Notes under the pieces: generated by a model
Told to the model about the DNA's origin: nothing
Databases searched by the model: none
The model's input: the letters and a program-made list of their open reading frames with translations, nothing else
Assembly (NCBI RefSeq): GCF_000307165.1
Contig: NC_018704.1
Location: 1,860,001 to 1,924,000, forward strand
Length of the DNA: 64,000 nt
Origin: Amphibacillus xylanus NBRC 15112
GTDB lineage: Bacteria; Bacillota; Bacilli; Bacillales; Amphibacillaceae
Reading direction: 5' to 3'
Translations under genes and position numbers: made by a program
Shown here: piece after piece, positions 30,901 to 37,990 of the stretch
Layout of the letters: each line of letters starts with the position of its first letter
Numbering within the stretch: position 1 is the stretch's first letter

Positions 30901-31298
30901 TTTACCGTTCCTTGTTCTTTTGGATATTCAAGAGCGACCTCGTTAAATGTAACCGTTAGCTCCCCTTCTACTACGGCCACAACAGCAAGATCAAGTTCTT
31001 GATCTTCTTGTATCGTTAGATGCGTTTCTTGATCTACTAATTTAAGAGGCGATTCAAAGTCAATCGATTTATCTACCTCTTCTTCAAGCAATTGATAGTC
31101 ATCTAGCGACCAATCAACGTTGACAAATAAACTTTCTCCATCCTCAACATAATCAGCCTCGCTTATGCTGTCAAAGTCAAATAACTCATTTTGTGCATTG
31201 TCTTTCTCAGAAGAAGCTGTTTGAAGTGGTGCTACTCCTGGTAAAACCATTTGCACTAGTAAAAGTACAATCATTAGCAAACTAACTCTAATCTTCAT
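21912..31298 (-). CDS. Giant sortase-anchored adhesin with collagen-binding, SpaA and Cna_B repeats
   Basis: A 3128-residue MSCRAMM-type surface protein. A signal peptide (~1-30) is followed by a soluble segment, a very acidic spacer (~140-215), an N-terminal adhesin domain, and about five collagen-binding-like units (to ~1090; each contains a W-x-(V/I)-x-(V/L/I)-N core). Nine SpaA-like domains follow (LTKVD...LEGAxFxL, GxYxLxE), then about twelve Cna_B units (TKxWxDD, RPxxITVxL, YTV/IxE, ITNxR). Cna_B1 lies between SpaA 6 and 7. These folds commonly carry Lys-Asn isopeptide bonds. The end is MPNTATTIYN, a hydrophobic helix and NKHRNR, a class-D-like (LPNTA) sorting signal; no sortase gene is in the window. 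GGGGATGGAG precedes the ATG. Confidence 0.93.
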   Translation of the reverse strand: MKIRVSLLMIVLLLVQMVLPGVAPLQTASSEKDNAQNELFDFDSISEADYVEDGESLFVNVDWSLDDYQLLEEEVDKSIDFESPLKLVDQETHLTIQEDQELDLAVVAVVEGELTVTFNEVALEYPKEQGTVKLQVEIEEQEEIGDDEPVIEPEEDFGKNAEGDTEIETEDVQNEIVEEDTEIEIEEEATEEIPEVVVEEVEKKATADLSYTRLNPTQDSTSNKQITENLITGVTLSIDGEELVNGTEITVDQPYNQLDVILTYDFALPNNHGYVSGQTYTIEVPEMFDIPEISADYQEELIRADGETFGTFYTNGNNVIITFNQNIENESNIEGEIKLESNFDENYDGLADGDKITFPLEDGTELEFPIKFIPNANVIDKSGIGNKQYNTNTITWTVEINKNLREIENATLNDMIGEGDGDHSFVEGSLKVYQLVMNADGSVNEAIEQTDHDFGTEFPLNLGNIDSAYRFVYETEINDITGEAYRNEVTLDGNDIDPSTTHSTVNVKRGQPLEKGAVDYNDVSQTIKWEVKYNYDEKNISQEQAKITDVFGHNQQLVENSFEVVVVDIDPDTGEPIGETPVSADDYKVFKTADGFELQFNDDIDCAYKITYQTTVINRVDGDVNITNSISDEFGNESNGGQLISQGIFIKSHGSTNYEAKETNWSILVNRDEQLMSDVVITDILPVGFTPKNIRVTHDGNEWTDGMQYDYSYDPDSREITFDFNEELTKRVVITYTTDIDFDVAGRNSEYTNGAHLEWIPKGETDKIDRNDEATFVPNGPTRNNGFKHGSYNMETKEITWTIGVNYNKENLKNVNVQDFILGEQNFELDDVKVYEVTLTSSAPYYERGAEVTDDITITEVTGSNGEEGFNVAFRDIDSAYIIQYTTDLNDQNIVAEYENNATVSSDNKADIELDATVKPTYGGQYVNKSGAQNTSNGRIVNWSINLNFSQSTVNNYQVVDTLSINQTILRDSFKVYETEVNPNSITKTSTELTEGTDYEIVFAEDDDTNQEFFTLRFLNEIDRAYVLEYDSYILYEGEEGTYSNSAQISGEIPGDEIQQESVNNTKISFNNISGSIRGEVGSLQVTKVDADDDSITLEGAVFELWDQAGNVLLKTAETDENGVATFTNLLYADYQLKEEKAPEFYVVGIDDQQEVTVDSEITAETIKNKKIKQHFELTKVDDVDKTPLEGVKFELYTGVPGSGTFTGETFTTNVEGKILIEHLSGGNADEGLPAGDYYLIETEAKEHYELDETPIRFTITQDQTVVTTVTTENSLTPGCLTFEKIDSESEELLSGAVFYLEYLDYDGSNYNYNGENYNKVREVTTNSQGKVELDDLRPGKYRLREKTPPRGYEFTSDIDETFEIEESQTTAVDLGQFENDVKTTNLVLTKVDAAINSIKLEGVEFTLSYTGSDYIIDDQKAETNEKGQIIFTDLKPGEYELVETGVPSDYGYIADDTPIPVTVTIEDVHLERNVTQTVENAPFRDVVLTKVDSESDAPLQGAVFNLVDNNDNVLEEDLTTNSQGQIRITGLPAGDYKLVETSAPTGYDIGTVTEYPFKVNGTETSTESVLIEAANDIIKGSVEITKVDAKDNNITLDDVEFTLENISLVNGGSFTTQTGLATDFDGKLFIDELRPGRYRLTETTPHEGYQLHWRPIEFTINLANEAGEAHEFELTVENYKLVDIEVTKEWEDNFIDSNHDAERPEEITVTLLQNGITHRTQTINASSNWTHMFEGLDAVDSSGKPYTYTIEEQTEAGYISVITGDVENGFEITNTAKATNIELTKQDSINGQLLNGAEFTLTYPDGTTTQNGTTDEDGKLTFEDLQPGVYTLTETTPPAGYIANTDHEITVTLDEVENSTVLTRTIENDPFANVTLTKVDAETGVALAGAIFKVVDADDNDVVGFTDLAVESNGTLSITGLPAGSYKLVETTAPTGYILSDEEIAFTVTAELDTVEIELGDFENEITRGSVTFTKVNNDGDPLADVEFLLVGTDLVNDDDGYSKTHYTDENGVMSVDNLRPGTYTFTEVYPKGYQHYTGEDLTFTIDPVDGETDIDLGEVINYQLVDIKVTKAWLDDNNATNTRPNVDGITIELYRKIENGSKDLVESVELTEDDVLDGDDNIWTYTFEGLDAVDGEGNLYTYSIEELEVTGYTSSEPEPTADGFKITNLRTNTINVTGEKTWIEVPGGEQYRPDSITVNLFANGEPTAWSEEVTAAKDWKYSFTDLDQFDEDGKEITYTVKEDSITGYTPIYGEDNYNITNKQETISISGTKTWKDNGEDRPETPITVQVMKGTDVVQEKEITSEEDTTFTFTDLPKYDKDGNEIGYTINELPVPGYSTDINGYDITNTRSELVDVRGTKTWKDDDSEDRPTEITVQLFANDGDEPIDTVVASEPDWEYAFTGLPGYDENGIAIAYTVTDDVEGYEPDVNGYHITNVRTGTTEVSGRKIWLDDLEEHPSITVELFANDNKVDEKELDEETGWSYEFTDLDKYDEEGIEIVYTVDEAEVPVGYEKSIDDDFNITNRRVGTTSVEGEKIWLDDLAEHPSITVELFANDNKVDEKELDEETGWTYAFTGLDKYDDEGIEITYTVDEKEVPEGYQKSIEGNDITNLRVGTTEVEVTKFWQDEDENDRPDAITINLLRNDAFFAEHELTKEDEWNLTISDLPKYDEEGIAYTYTVEEHDVPGYDSEVDGFEITNTRAEVKSITINKAWLDDDESADRPELIKVDLFRSVADGEQEFVDTYEVTGSLDASNWLLQIEDLPSFDSDGKAYTYEIEEKAVEGYQTSVHGFNITNLRVGETKVEGEKIWLDNNDATGDRPEEIDVILFQNDVEIDRQTVSVNSDWHYSFENLAEFDDQGVKYSYSVAEELADEVRDLYEEISEPNSYDLINRRVGLIDVDVTKTWQDDDLTDRPEAITVNLLQNGIVIDTQNITAEMDWSFSFTELAEFDEQGVAYEYTISEHDVPGYQSIIDGYDITNTRSELKSITVTKSWLDNDSVDRPTEITVDLLANGEIIQTVQITATTDWVYQFEDLPAYDEQGQAIAYSIEEHEVEEYETTIEGFDITNRSVKEGATDESSSVQDNDGQTMPNTATTIYNTLLISLVFLLVATVLFIINKHRNRSAK

Positions 31299-31502
31299 CT
31301 AACTCCATCCCCTTTTTAAAAATATTGTTTTAATTGGATAATTCTATACATTCACAAAATAGTTATCAGTTTTCTTTACTTTTTTACATATTTCTATTTG
31401 ATAACTATTCTAATCTTGCAACTACCATAATCATAGCTGATCTGACTAGAGGAAAAAATCATAAGTAACTGTACAATTTCTATACAAGTATTTTTTTAGC
31501 AT
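31299..31502 (-). other. Upstream region of the adhesin gene, cut by IS30 copy 2
   Basis: About 200 AT-rich bases separate the adhesin start from the IS30 end. No convincing -35/-10 pair with 17-base spacing stands out; several TTG..TATA-like boxes exist. The insertion may have removed distal control sites or may supply transcription. Confidence 0.45.
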
Positions 31503-32562
31503 TTTGATTTGTCAATTTAAGCTAGACAAATGTGATTCATCGATGTAACTCAAAAACACTTCCAAAGGCGTTCGATAATTTAGTGATTTTCTAGGGATTT
31601 TATTTCTCTTGTCAGCTACTGCGGACACAAAGTTCTGATCGACTTCGTTGAAGTCCATTTCTTTTGGCAAACCATCTTTTCGAAGTAAGCCATTTGATTG
31701 TTCATTTAAGCCACGTTGTGAAGGTGTTCCTGGGTCTCTAAAGTAGATTGAGACATCATGTTGGTTGGACAACGATTTCCAATTACTAAATTCTTTCCCA
31801 TTATCAAATGTGAAAGACTTAAACAGATTTCTTGGAATAGATTGAAACCACTGTGTTAGCGTTGTTTCAATGTCACTTGCTTTTCTACCTTCTGGCTTTA
31901 AAGTGATGATAGCTTTAGATAGACGTTCCACCAATGTGATAACTGCGCTTTTATGATGAGCACCAACGATTGTGTCACCTTCAATGTGACCAAATTCATC
32001 TTTAAATAGAGGATAGTCTTTATCTCTTTCAGAGATATGTCGTTTGAAAGCTTGCTTTCCACGTCGTTCGTTGTGTCCATTTGGTTTTCTTTTGCCCTTC
32101 ATAGGGAGCGTTGTTCTATCAAAGTAACCGTCCTCAAAGCGACGATATAACGTTCTCATTGAACAACTGATGGGCTGTTCGGCACGCCCAATAATAACGT
32201 CCGGCGTCCATCCAAGGGAAACCTTTTCCTTGACGTATTCCTGCTCTTTTTTAGGCAAGGAGATCTTACGTCTACCGCATCGCCTTTTGTTTTCCTTGTA
32301 GCGTTTGTAGTAATCGATCGCTGAGTGACCCTGCTTCAAAAAGTTAATGACGTTATAAATGGGTTGACGCGAACGTTTTAAGCGTTCAGCGATCATCGTA
32401 ACTGAAATATTTTGATGATAATAAGCTTCTATCATAACTCATTCATCCGTGGTAAGATGGGTGTAGGTCATTTATGATCACTCCTATTCTTCGTGGTGGA
32501 AGTATAGTAAGAGTGTATCATAAATGACTTTTTTAGTTGTCTAGCTTAATTTTACAATCTAC
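31503..32562 (-). mobile_element. IS30-family insertion sequence, copy 2 (about 1060 bp, inverted)
   Basis: It is the same element as 7158-8217, in opposite orientation. A 4-bp GCAT at 31499-31502 and 32563-32566 brackets exactly 1060 bp and is the likely target duplication. It is inserted between the adhesin gene and the terminator of the two-component operon. The transposase differs from copy 1 only near its N-terminus and carries a stop codon there. Confidence 0.9.
31512..32471 (-). pseudogene. IS30-family transposase with premature stop at codon 11
   Basis: The original ATG at 32471 opens the same frame as copy 1 (MTYTHLTTDE), but codon 11 is TGA (32439-32441) where copy 1 has TTA. Translation could restart at ATG 32435, which would give 307 residues lacking the first part of helix 1. 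Beyond that the protein is identical to copy 1 except for changes at VAI to VTM and N to D in the first 60 codons; the DDE residues are intact. Copy 1 could act on it in trans. Confidence 0.85.
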
Positions 32563-32570
32563 GCATTAAA

Positions 32571-32618
32571 AAAAGCTTTATATATAGGAAAAATTCATTT
32601 CCTAAATATAAAGCTTGG
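32571..32618 (-). terminator. Terminator of the two-component operon
   Basis: A stem of about 18 bp (AAGCTTTATAT...) with one mismatch and a U-tract on the minus strand, just past the sensor kinase stop. Confidence 0.88.
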
Positions 32619-32637
32619 GGCATTACTTTTAATAAGG

Positions 32638-35600
32638 TTAGTTCACTGTTAAATCAATTTCAAAAGATACAGTTGTTCCTTGATTCACCGAACTTTCAAT
32701 GATTAGTCCTGTACCATAAAGTTGTTTTAATCGTTGATTGACATTTAAGATTCCGATTCCCGATTCATCACCTGGTTTTCCTGTTAGTAGTTTAGCTAGT
32801 TTTGTTTGTTCGATTCCTACACCATCGTCACTTACTGTTATTGTCGCCTTTGAAGTAGACATGTTATTGATGAACCGAATCGAAATTGTTCCTTTTCCTT
32901 GCTTTTTCCTAATCCCGTGGTGAATGGCATTCTCCACGAGCGGTTGAATGGTTATAAACGGTATAAAGACACCGGTAAGATCGTCTAATTGCCATTCGAT
33001 TCGTAAATTTTCTTGAAAACGAACTTGTTCAATATAAAGATATGAACGGACTAAATTTAACTCTTCTTCTAAGGGAACCAGGGCACGCATGCGTTGAAAC
33101 TTAAATTTATTTCTTAAGTAATAACTAAAATGATCGAGCAATGTTTGCATTTCTTCTGTATTCCATTCACTTAATGCTTTAATTGAATTTAATGTATTAA
33201 ATAAAAAATGTGGCTGTATCTGTGCTTGTAACCATGCTGTCTCTAGATCTAACTGTTGTTCAACACCACGTTTAAGTGAGATAAGTGAATCCAGCCGTGC
33301 TTTTAGTTCAACTGGTTCAACTGGTTTACGAATATAGTCGTTTGCGCCTGAAGCAAAACAAGCTTTGATATTTGTATTTCCCACAGAAAGCAATAATACC
33401 GGTAATTCTGACAAACTATATTGCTCACGAATTATCTTAGTTAATTGATAGCCTGATATTTCTGGCATCATAATATCTGATAAAACCAAGTCCCAATTTC
33501 TCTTTTTTAATTGCTCGAGTGCTTGATGTGCACTTGAAACAAGAACAGCATCATACTCTTCATCAGGCAATATCGACTTTATCGCAATTAAGCTAGTTGG
33601 ATTATCATCAACAATAAGAATTGCAGGCAAGCCAACTTTTTTAGTTGACTCGGGTTGATTGAATTGTTTTAGTTTAGTCAGATCAGCAGTTAATTTATTT
33701 GAGTGTACAACCTTTTCTTCAACAGCAGCGAGTGGCAAAGTGAATGTAAATGTTGTACCCGAGCCTTCAATCGAATCGACAAAAATTTTTCCCCCATGTA
33801 ATTCGACAAGTTCTTTAACGATACTCAACCCTAAACCAAACCCTCCATCCCGCATTTGCCTAACTGTGTCTCCTTGCTGATAAGGTAAAAAGATTTTCTT
33901 TTGTAGTTCGGGACTGATCCCAATTCCAGTATCGGTGACGTTGATTTCAGCATTTCTATCTTTTACACTAGCGGAAATTGTGATCCGCCCATTGTCAGTA
34001 TATTTGATTGCATTACTAATTAAATTTAGGAAAATTTGTGTCAATCGGTTTTCGTCCGCATATACAGCTGGAAATCGATCTGAAATTTGATTTTCAAGTT
34101 CAAATGGCTTGATTTCAATTGAAAAATTTAATAAGTCGATCACTCCTGTCACAAGCGGTTCTAAACGGACCACTTGTTTATTCAACCTTGGCTGATGGTT
34201 CTCCAACTGTTTAATTGCTAATAGATCATCTAATAAAAAGCTCATCTTTTTCCCTATATCTGAAATAAGCGTTAATTCATTTATGCTCTGGAGTGATAAT
34301 GTGTCTATATCTCGATCATGGACTGCCTTTGTCAGTAACAAAATACTATTTAAAGGTGTCCGAAATTCGTGGGATGTGGTCGCTAAAAACTCGTCTTTTT
34401 CTTGATTGATTTGTTGTAAGCGGACTGCTAATGCCTTCGTTTCCTTATACGTTTCAAAATACTGTCCAAACCATTCGATTGTATATAATGTCACTGCAAC
34501 GATCAAATCGACTGGATAATAAGGAAGATAAACACCAAATTCAATCCAAATTTGTACCCAAATAAAATGATGAATGACAGCGACAAAACCTAATACAGTT
34601 AACAAGTTTGACTTTGTGTCTTGTCGATAATCCCGTACAATTGAGAAAAGAGCTACTATAAGAGCAACTAAGGCAATGCTTGCGTAAATGAAAAACAATC
34701 GAGTGATTATCGCTGCTGGGATAAACAACGTTACCATGACCAACATCCAGACTAAACGCTGATAATAAGGGAATAATTTTTCCCATACAGGTAAGCTTTT
34801 ATGATCGGTAGACTGTAATAAAGCATACCATGCAAGCAAGCCGACCATATTTGTTAAGCGAAAATCCCAATCATAGCCAATGTAGAAGAATTGATGAAAG
34901 ATTTTATCCCCCGTACTTAAAAGAGAATAGAGCGAAAAGCAAAAGGTGAATAATGAAAAATAAAGTAAGCGTTTATTTCGTTTTCCTAGAAAATAAAAGA
35001 CGAGAGCATAAAGAGAATGGCTTAAAAATAGAACGAATAAAATCACTTGAGCATAACTAGATAATTGAACCAATTTTCTAACAGCATGCTCTGTACCAAA
35101 CTTAATCGAGCGAATAATTCCACCATCTCTTATGTCATTATAGTTAGCTGCTTGAATGATGATTTCAATTAGACCTTGATCATCAGCCTCGAAAACAACA
35201 AGTTTTGGCAAGTTTTTGGCGTGATAATTCTGTTTAGTCGTTGCAGTTATTCCTGAAGAAGTTAATTTCTCTCCATTTACATAAACATCATACGAACTAC
35301 GAATGCTCGTAACATAGAGACCATATGTCTCGTTTTGATTCGGGTCAACACGAATTTTTAGCCGGTAGCTACCATAGCCAAAAGGTGAATTTAAGTGGTC
35401 TTGCCAACCATCAGGTACTGAAATTATCTCACAAGACTGACCAGTCAATTGAATGTCGTTTGCAATGAAAGTGGACGGGTAAAATTCCCACTCGCCATCC
35501 AACATAATCATATCATCTGATAAGTCAGTTGTTTGCAGATCAAGGTGTCCATCCTTGATCTCTACTTCAATCCTATTGTACAAGATCCCGCTCCAAAGTA

Positions 35601-35670
35601 GGCGTAAACTTGTTAAAATTGTAATGAAAACTATTAATATAATAAACAAACGTGCTCGTTTATTCTTCAA
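32638..35670 (-). CDS. 7TM-DISM hybrid sensor kinase with two kinase modules
   Basis: A 1010-residue membrane sensor. After TM1 (~8-28) comes an extracellular galactose-binding-like sandwich (~40-190; LDGEWEFYPS, SYDVYVNGEKL), then a 7-helix DISM membrane domain (~205-400). A HisKA dimer domain with H434 (TTSHEFRTPLN) and ATPase (N553, DTGIGI, GFGLGLSIV) follows, then a receiver with D732 (DLVLSDIMMP). A second, LytS-type kinase ends the protein: H821 in QIQPHFLFNTLNS and ATPase NAIHHG, DDGVGI, GIGILNVNQRL. Having HisKA and His_kinase modules on either side of one receiver is unusual. It is 14 bases downstream of its response regulator. The ligand is unknown; a sugar is possible given the extracellular fold. 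Confidence 0.92.
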   Translation of the reverse strand: MKNKRARLFIILIVFITILTSLRLLWSGILYNRIEVEIKDGHLDLQTTDLSDDMIMLDGEWEFYPSTFIANDIQLTGQSCEIISVPDGWQDHLNSPFGYGSYRLKIRVDPNQNETYGLYVTSIRSSYDVYVNGEKLTSSGITATTKQNYHAKNLPKLVVFEADDQGLIEIIIQAANYNDIRDGGIIRSIKFGTEHAVRKLVQLSSYAQVILFVLFLSHSLYALVFYFLGKRNKRLLYFSLFTFCFSLYSLLSTGDKIFHQFFYIGYDWDFRLTNMVGLLAWYALLQSTDHKSLPVWEKLFPYYQRLVWMLVMVTLFIPAAIITRLFFIYASIALVALIVALFSIVRDYRQDTKSNLLTVLGFVAVIHHFIWVQIWIEFGVYLPYYPVDLIVAVTLYTIEWFGQYFETYKETKALAVRLQQINQEKDEFLATTSHEFRTPLNSILLLTKAVHDRDIDTLSLQSINELTLISDIGKKMSFLLDDLLAIKQLENHQPRLNKQVVRLEPLVTGVIDLLNFSIEIKPFELENQISDRFPAVYADENRLTQIFLNLISNAIKYTDNGRITISASVKDRNAEINVTDTGIGISPELQKKIFLPYQQGDTVRQMRDGGFGLGLSIVKELVELHGGKIFVDSIEGSGTTFTFTLPLAAVEEKVVHSNKLTADLTKLKQFNQPESTKKVGLPAILIVDDNPTSLIAIKSILPDEEYDAVLVSSAHQALEQLKKRNWDLVLSDIMMPEISGYQLTKIIREQYSLSELPVLLLSVGNTNIKACFASGANDYIRKPVEPVELKARLDSLISLKRGVEQQLDLETAWLQAQIQPHFLFNTLNSIKALSEWNTEEMQTLLDHFSYYLRNKFKFQRMRALVPLEEELNLVRSYLYIEQVRFQENLRIEWQLDDLTGVFIPFITIQPLVENAIHHGIRKKQGKGTISIRFINNMSTSKATITVSDDGVGIEQTKLAKLLTGKPGDESGIGILNVNQRLKQLYGTGLIIESSVNQGTTVSFEIDLTVN

Positions 35671-35684
35671 TCAAATCAGCTCTT

Positions 35685-36692
35685 TTAATGATAATTTAAT
35701 GTGCTTGTTCTTTCCTCAACAATTGCCAGTACTTCTTGATCAAAACGAACAAGTGATTTGATTTTTGCAATCAAATGTAATGGTTGTTCTTCTTGCTCTT
35801 TGATCAAATCAATTAAATATTGAATGAATTGAATCCATAACTCTCGAAGTCCATTTCGTTCTGGAATCGCCCAATCTTGTTTTATATCCTCTAGATAGTC
35901 TCCTTGGTAAATTTTCAAAAGCTCAATAAAGTTAGAAACAGACGGGTTTTCGGCATCTAATAGATTTAAAACTGCTTGTTTCCATTCTATCGACATTATT
36001 TTCACAGACGATAGATTCACTTTATAATATTCATCTTGGCTGACAATTTCAATCGGGATATTTGCCTTTTGTAAAACTCGCCTAATTTGATACACTGACG
36101 AATAAAGTTGTGAACTTGCGTTGTCCCAAGCTAGATTTCCCCACATCTCGCTGATTAACTTAGCTTTTCTAAATGAATGTAGATGCCCTTGAGTAAAACA
36201 AGCAAAAAGTTCTTTGGCCTTTGTCGTGCGCCACTTTATCGAAATTGGCTGACCATTTTTTTCTATTGATAATTTACCTAGATTATTAATAACAAAAGTT
36301 GCTTGATCCGTTTTGAATGTAATATTCTCTGCAAGTTCTTCTTTAATTCGATTGATCGATAATTCTAAGCGGTGTTTTTGGATCGGTTTTAAAATGTAAT
36401 CTAATGCGTTAATTTCAAATGCTTTAATCGCATATTCATCATAAGCCGTGACAAAAACAATTTCGATCTTTGGTTGGATCATAAGCAGTTGCTCTGCAAG
36501 TTCAATTCCCGTAATGCCAGGCATCTGAATGTCCATTAATACTGTATCAACCCTTTTTGTTCTAATGTGGTTGATTAATTTTTGTGGATCACTATATGCA
36601 CCAGTTACTTTAACATCGTCAATCTGATTCAGCAAAAACCTCAAATATTGTAAAGCTAGCGGTTCATCGTCGATAATGCAAATTTCAAGCAT
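35685..36692 (-). CDS. Response regulator with SARP-like winged helix and BTAD domain
   Basis: A 335-residue regulator. The receiver domain (1-120) has D54 in TVLMDIQMPG and the usual IIDDE acidic pocket. An OmpR/SARP-type winged helix (~140-225; AWDNASSQLYSSVYQIRRVL) and a TPR-like BTAD domain (~235-325) follow. This layout is known from Bacillota regulators paired with 7TM-DISM kinases. It is the first gene of a two-gene operon with the hybrid kinase, and a GAGGGGAAGTT site lies upstream. Targets are unknown; the adhesin gene past the IS is the nearest candidate. Confidence 0.92.
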   Translation of the reverse strand: MLEICIIDDEPLALQYLRFLLNQIDDVKVTGAYSDPQKLINHIRTKRVDTVLMDIQMPGITGIELAEQLLMIQPKIEIVFVTAYDEYAIKAFEINALDYILKPIQKHRLELSINRIKEELAENITFKTDQATFVINNLGKLSIEKNGQPISIKWRTTKAKELFACFTQGHLHSFRKAKLISEMWGNLAWDNASSQLYSSVYQIRRVLQKANIPIEIVSQDEYYKVNLSSVKIMSIEWKQAVLNLLDAENPSVSNFIELLKIYQGDYLEDIKQDWAIPERNGLRELWIQFIQYLIDLIKEQEEQPLHLIAKIKSLVRFDQEVLAIVEERTSTLNYH

Positions 36693-36778
36693 ACTAACTT
36701 CCCCTCTTTACCCAGATAATTTTAATAATAGATCCAGTTTTTATTATTTAATTGATTATTATTATAAACGATCTAACG

Positions 36779-36812
36779 AAAAAAATCGTCCCTTATAAAA
36801 GAGACGATTTTT
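36779..36812 (-). terminator. Terminator of ssrA
   Basis: A 10-bp stem (36781-36790 with 36803-36812) and a U-tract on the minus strand, about 80 bases downstream of mature tmRNA. Confidence 0.82.
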
Positions 36813-36889
36813 AAATCTAAATTAACATGTTACCATAATTGTTATCATAACATTTTAAAAGCCACTCACACCAGTACCTACATATGTAT

Positions 36890-37252
36890 TGGTGGAGGCG
36901 GTGGGAGTCGAACCCACGTCCAAAGATATCGCCACTCAAGCTTCTACATGTGTAGTCGGTTTATTTTAGATTCTCTAACTATTCTGCCAACCAACAGGCT
37001 TCCTAGTAGCTAGTCTGATTATGCTCTTCTAGACGTCTCCAGACGTAAGATATCTAGCGTATCCCGCTTAAGTTGAGACCCTAAACCCGGCACACGGGTG
37101 ATGCTGGAAAGGATCCTTTAACAGTGCTTAAGCAGCTGCTAAAGAGTAATTATTTGTTTTGCCAGTTATTATTGGCGTGTAACGTTTTACGAGCCGTAAC
37201 CTCGACATGCCACTTGAGCTCAAACTACCCCTGTCGAATCCAGAACGCCCCC
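36890..37252 (-). ncRNA. ssrA: Transfer-messenger RNA
   Basis: A 363-base tmRNA. The 5' end GGGGGCG pairs over 7 bp with CGCCTCC before the encoded CCA at 36890-36892. TTCGACTCCCACCGC forms the T arm. The tag frame starts with GGC at 37163 and reads GKTNNYSLAAA followed by TAA (37128-37130). With SmpB it frees stalled ribosomes and marks the product for proteolysis; ClpP, encoded at 54.8 kb, is the usual partner protease. It lies directly downstream of smpB, as in other Bacilli. Confidence 0.97.
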
Positions 37253-37311
37253 GTAAAATAAGGGACAAAACAGTTTAAGCTTCATATGAAGTTGTTTTGT
37301 TCGTACAGTTC

Positions 37312-37339
37312 ATTATATCAAATCTGATCAATTTTTCAA
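37312..37339 (-). promoter_or_regulatory. ssrA promoter
   Basis: On the minus strand, TTGAAA (37334-37339) and TATAAT (37312-37317) are separated by 16 bases. Initiation near 37305 would leave a leader of about 50 bases, removed by RNase P; the leader contains a palindromic stretch around TTCATATGAA. The -35 box abuts the smpB stop codon. Confidence 0.75.
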
Positions 37340-37342
37340 GTA

Positions 37343-37807
37343 CTAGCGCAGACTATCTTTAAGCGCACGGTCAACCTCACGTTTAGCTTGCTTTCTCTTT
37401 AAATCCTCACGTTTATCATATTGTTTCTTACCTTTACCTAAGCCAATTAACACTTTAGCAACACCATTTTTAATATAAATTTTTAATGGAACTAATGAAT
37501 AACCAGCTTGTTGAGTTTCACCAATTAATTTATTAATTTGTCGTCTGTGTAAAAGTAATTTTCTTGTTCGAGTTGGTTCATGATTATATCGATTACCTTG
37601 CTCATACGGTGAAATGTGAAGGTTGTGTAAAAAGACCTCACCGCGCTCTACACGGGCAAAGCTATCTTTCATATTGACACGTCCTGCTCGAATCGACTTA
37701 ATTTCTGTCCCTTGTAGTACAATACCCGCTTCATAGGTTTCTTCAATAAAATAATCGTGAGAAGCTTTTCTATTTTGTGCAATTGCGTGACTTTTATTCT
37801 TGGGCAT
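37343..37807 (-). CDS. smpB: SsrA-binding protein
   Basis: A 154-residue SmpB, needed for tmRNA binding and entry into stalled ribosomes. It has [40 protein letters not shown] and the basic C-terminal tail that contacts the decoding centre ([22 protein letters not shown]). ATG 37807 is preferred because GGAGGG lies seven bases upstream; in-frame extension farther up is not conserved. It is followed at once by ssrA and preceded by rnr, the standard Bacillus order. Confidence 0.97.
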   Translation of the reverse strand: MPKNKSHAIAQNRKASHDYFIEETYEAGIVLQGTEIKSIRAGRVNMKDSFARVERGEVFLHNLHISPYEQGNRYNHEPTRTRKLLLHRRQINKLIGETQQAGYSLVPLKIYIKNGVAKVLIGLGKGKKQYDKREDLKRKQAKREVDRALKDSLR

Positions 37808-37948
37808 CATCAACCCTCCTTCATATAAAACCTTGATTAATTTTAACAGGTTTAGCTGATAAATACAATCAAGATCCGTGCAAAGTCTAGCCTTTTCCTG
37901 CATGATCTAACAGTTTATTGATGATTTAACGGTCAGACAAAAAAAGAA

Positions 37949-37976
37949 AAAGAGCAGCTTAATAGCCTGCTCTTTC
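37949..37976 (-). terminator. Terminator of rnr
   Basis: A 9-bp stem (AAAGAGCAG with its inverse) with a U-rich tract on the minus strand, between rnr and smpB. Confidence 0.75.
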
Positions 37977-37990
37977 AATGTAAAAAAATC

